Origin: an uncultured Clostridia bacterium | GTDB lineage: Bacteria > Bacillota > Clostridia > TANB77 > CAG-508 | Direction of reading: 5' to 3' | Assembly: GCA_904419095.1 (NCBI GenBank) | Contig: CAJFQT010000096.1 | Location: forward strand, 1-5,534 | DNA length: 5,534 nt | Notes under the pieces: model-generated | What the model was told of the DNA's origin: nothing | Database searches by the model: none | What the model saw: only the letters and a program-made list of their open reading frames with translations | Part shown: positions 5,441 through 5,534 of the stretch, piece by piece | How positions within the stretch are numbered: position 1 is the stretch's first letter | Layout of the letters: each line of letters begins with the position of its first letter | Program-made: the position numbers and the translations under genes

Positions 5441-5534
5441 GTGCGACAGGCATGTCGTTTAGCTAATCGGTGAAAGTCCGTAGTGGAGGTAGATATCGCC
5501 AACCACATAGAGAAACACAAGCTATCCATCGTGA
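5441..5534 (+). mobile_element. Group II intron, class C-like, 5' end of ribozyme domain I (3' part outside window)
   Basis: The sequence starts GTGCG, the group II 5' splice-site consensus (GUGYG). It then forms CGACA/TGTCG (5444-5448 with 5453-5457) around a GGCA loop, and then CGG-TGAAAGT-CCG (5468-5480). The same order (GUGYG, short stem with GGCA loop, then a GGUGA-AGUCC element) is found at the 5' end of class C introns such as the Oceanobacillus iheyensis intron, as I recall its sequence. Its place just after an intrinsic terminator is the typical class C target. Only 94 bases are visible; the reverse transcriptase/maturase and domains V-VI would lie beyond the window, so whether the intron is complete cannot be judged. 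Confidence 0.78.

Overview
The window is AT-rich bacterial DNA with strong AGGAGG-type ribosome binding sites, TATAAT promoters and intrinsic terminators. This points to a Firmicutes-type organism, most likely a gut-type Clostridia/Lachnospiraceae member (inference from composition and gene families; no taxonomic marker is present). Base composition is mosaic. A 60-base sample inside the gene at 738-1310 has 14 G+C, a sample inside the MYG1-like gene has 27, and a sample in the last gene has 22. The region reads as an accessory or decaying mobile zone around a few intact genes.

Left part (1-2210): the 3' end of a RecG-like/AlbA_2-type ATP-binding regulator with a C-terminal winged helix. Next come a good promoter and a two-gene unit of unknown function (414-1310 and 1315-1710). 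Its first gene is cut by one in-frame TAA. A hairpin follows, and convergent to it lies a previously hidden relic: the C-terminus of a MobV/Pre-type plasmid mobilization relaxase, with a one-base frameshift. An unidentified forward coding fragment abuts the relic. This suggests an old mobilizable element.

Middle (2250-3420, minus strand): one complete transcription unit for a MYG1/UPF0160 family protein, with its own promoter, ribosome binding site and a perfect 15-bp terminator stem. Its G+C content is clearly higher than that of the DNA to its left.

Right part (3409-5534): a DUF4238 family pseudogene lacking its N-terminus and carrying an in-frame TGA, then a 40-codon orphan C-terminal fragment. 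After these come two intact small genes of unknown function, transcribed divergently (4342-4569 minus, 4968-5399 plus) from a hairpin-rich intergenic region. The last gene ends in a terminator. Eight bases after that stem begins the 5' end of a group II intron of the bacterial class C type, which runs off the window. That position is the classic class C insertion site.

No CRISPR array, tRNA, rRNA or obvious complete defence system is visible. The best candidates for undescribed biology are the two-gene unit at 414-1710 and the divergent small genes at 4342-5399.
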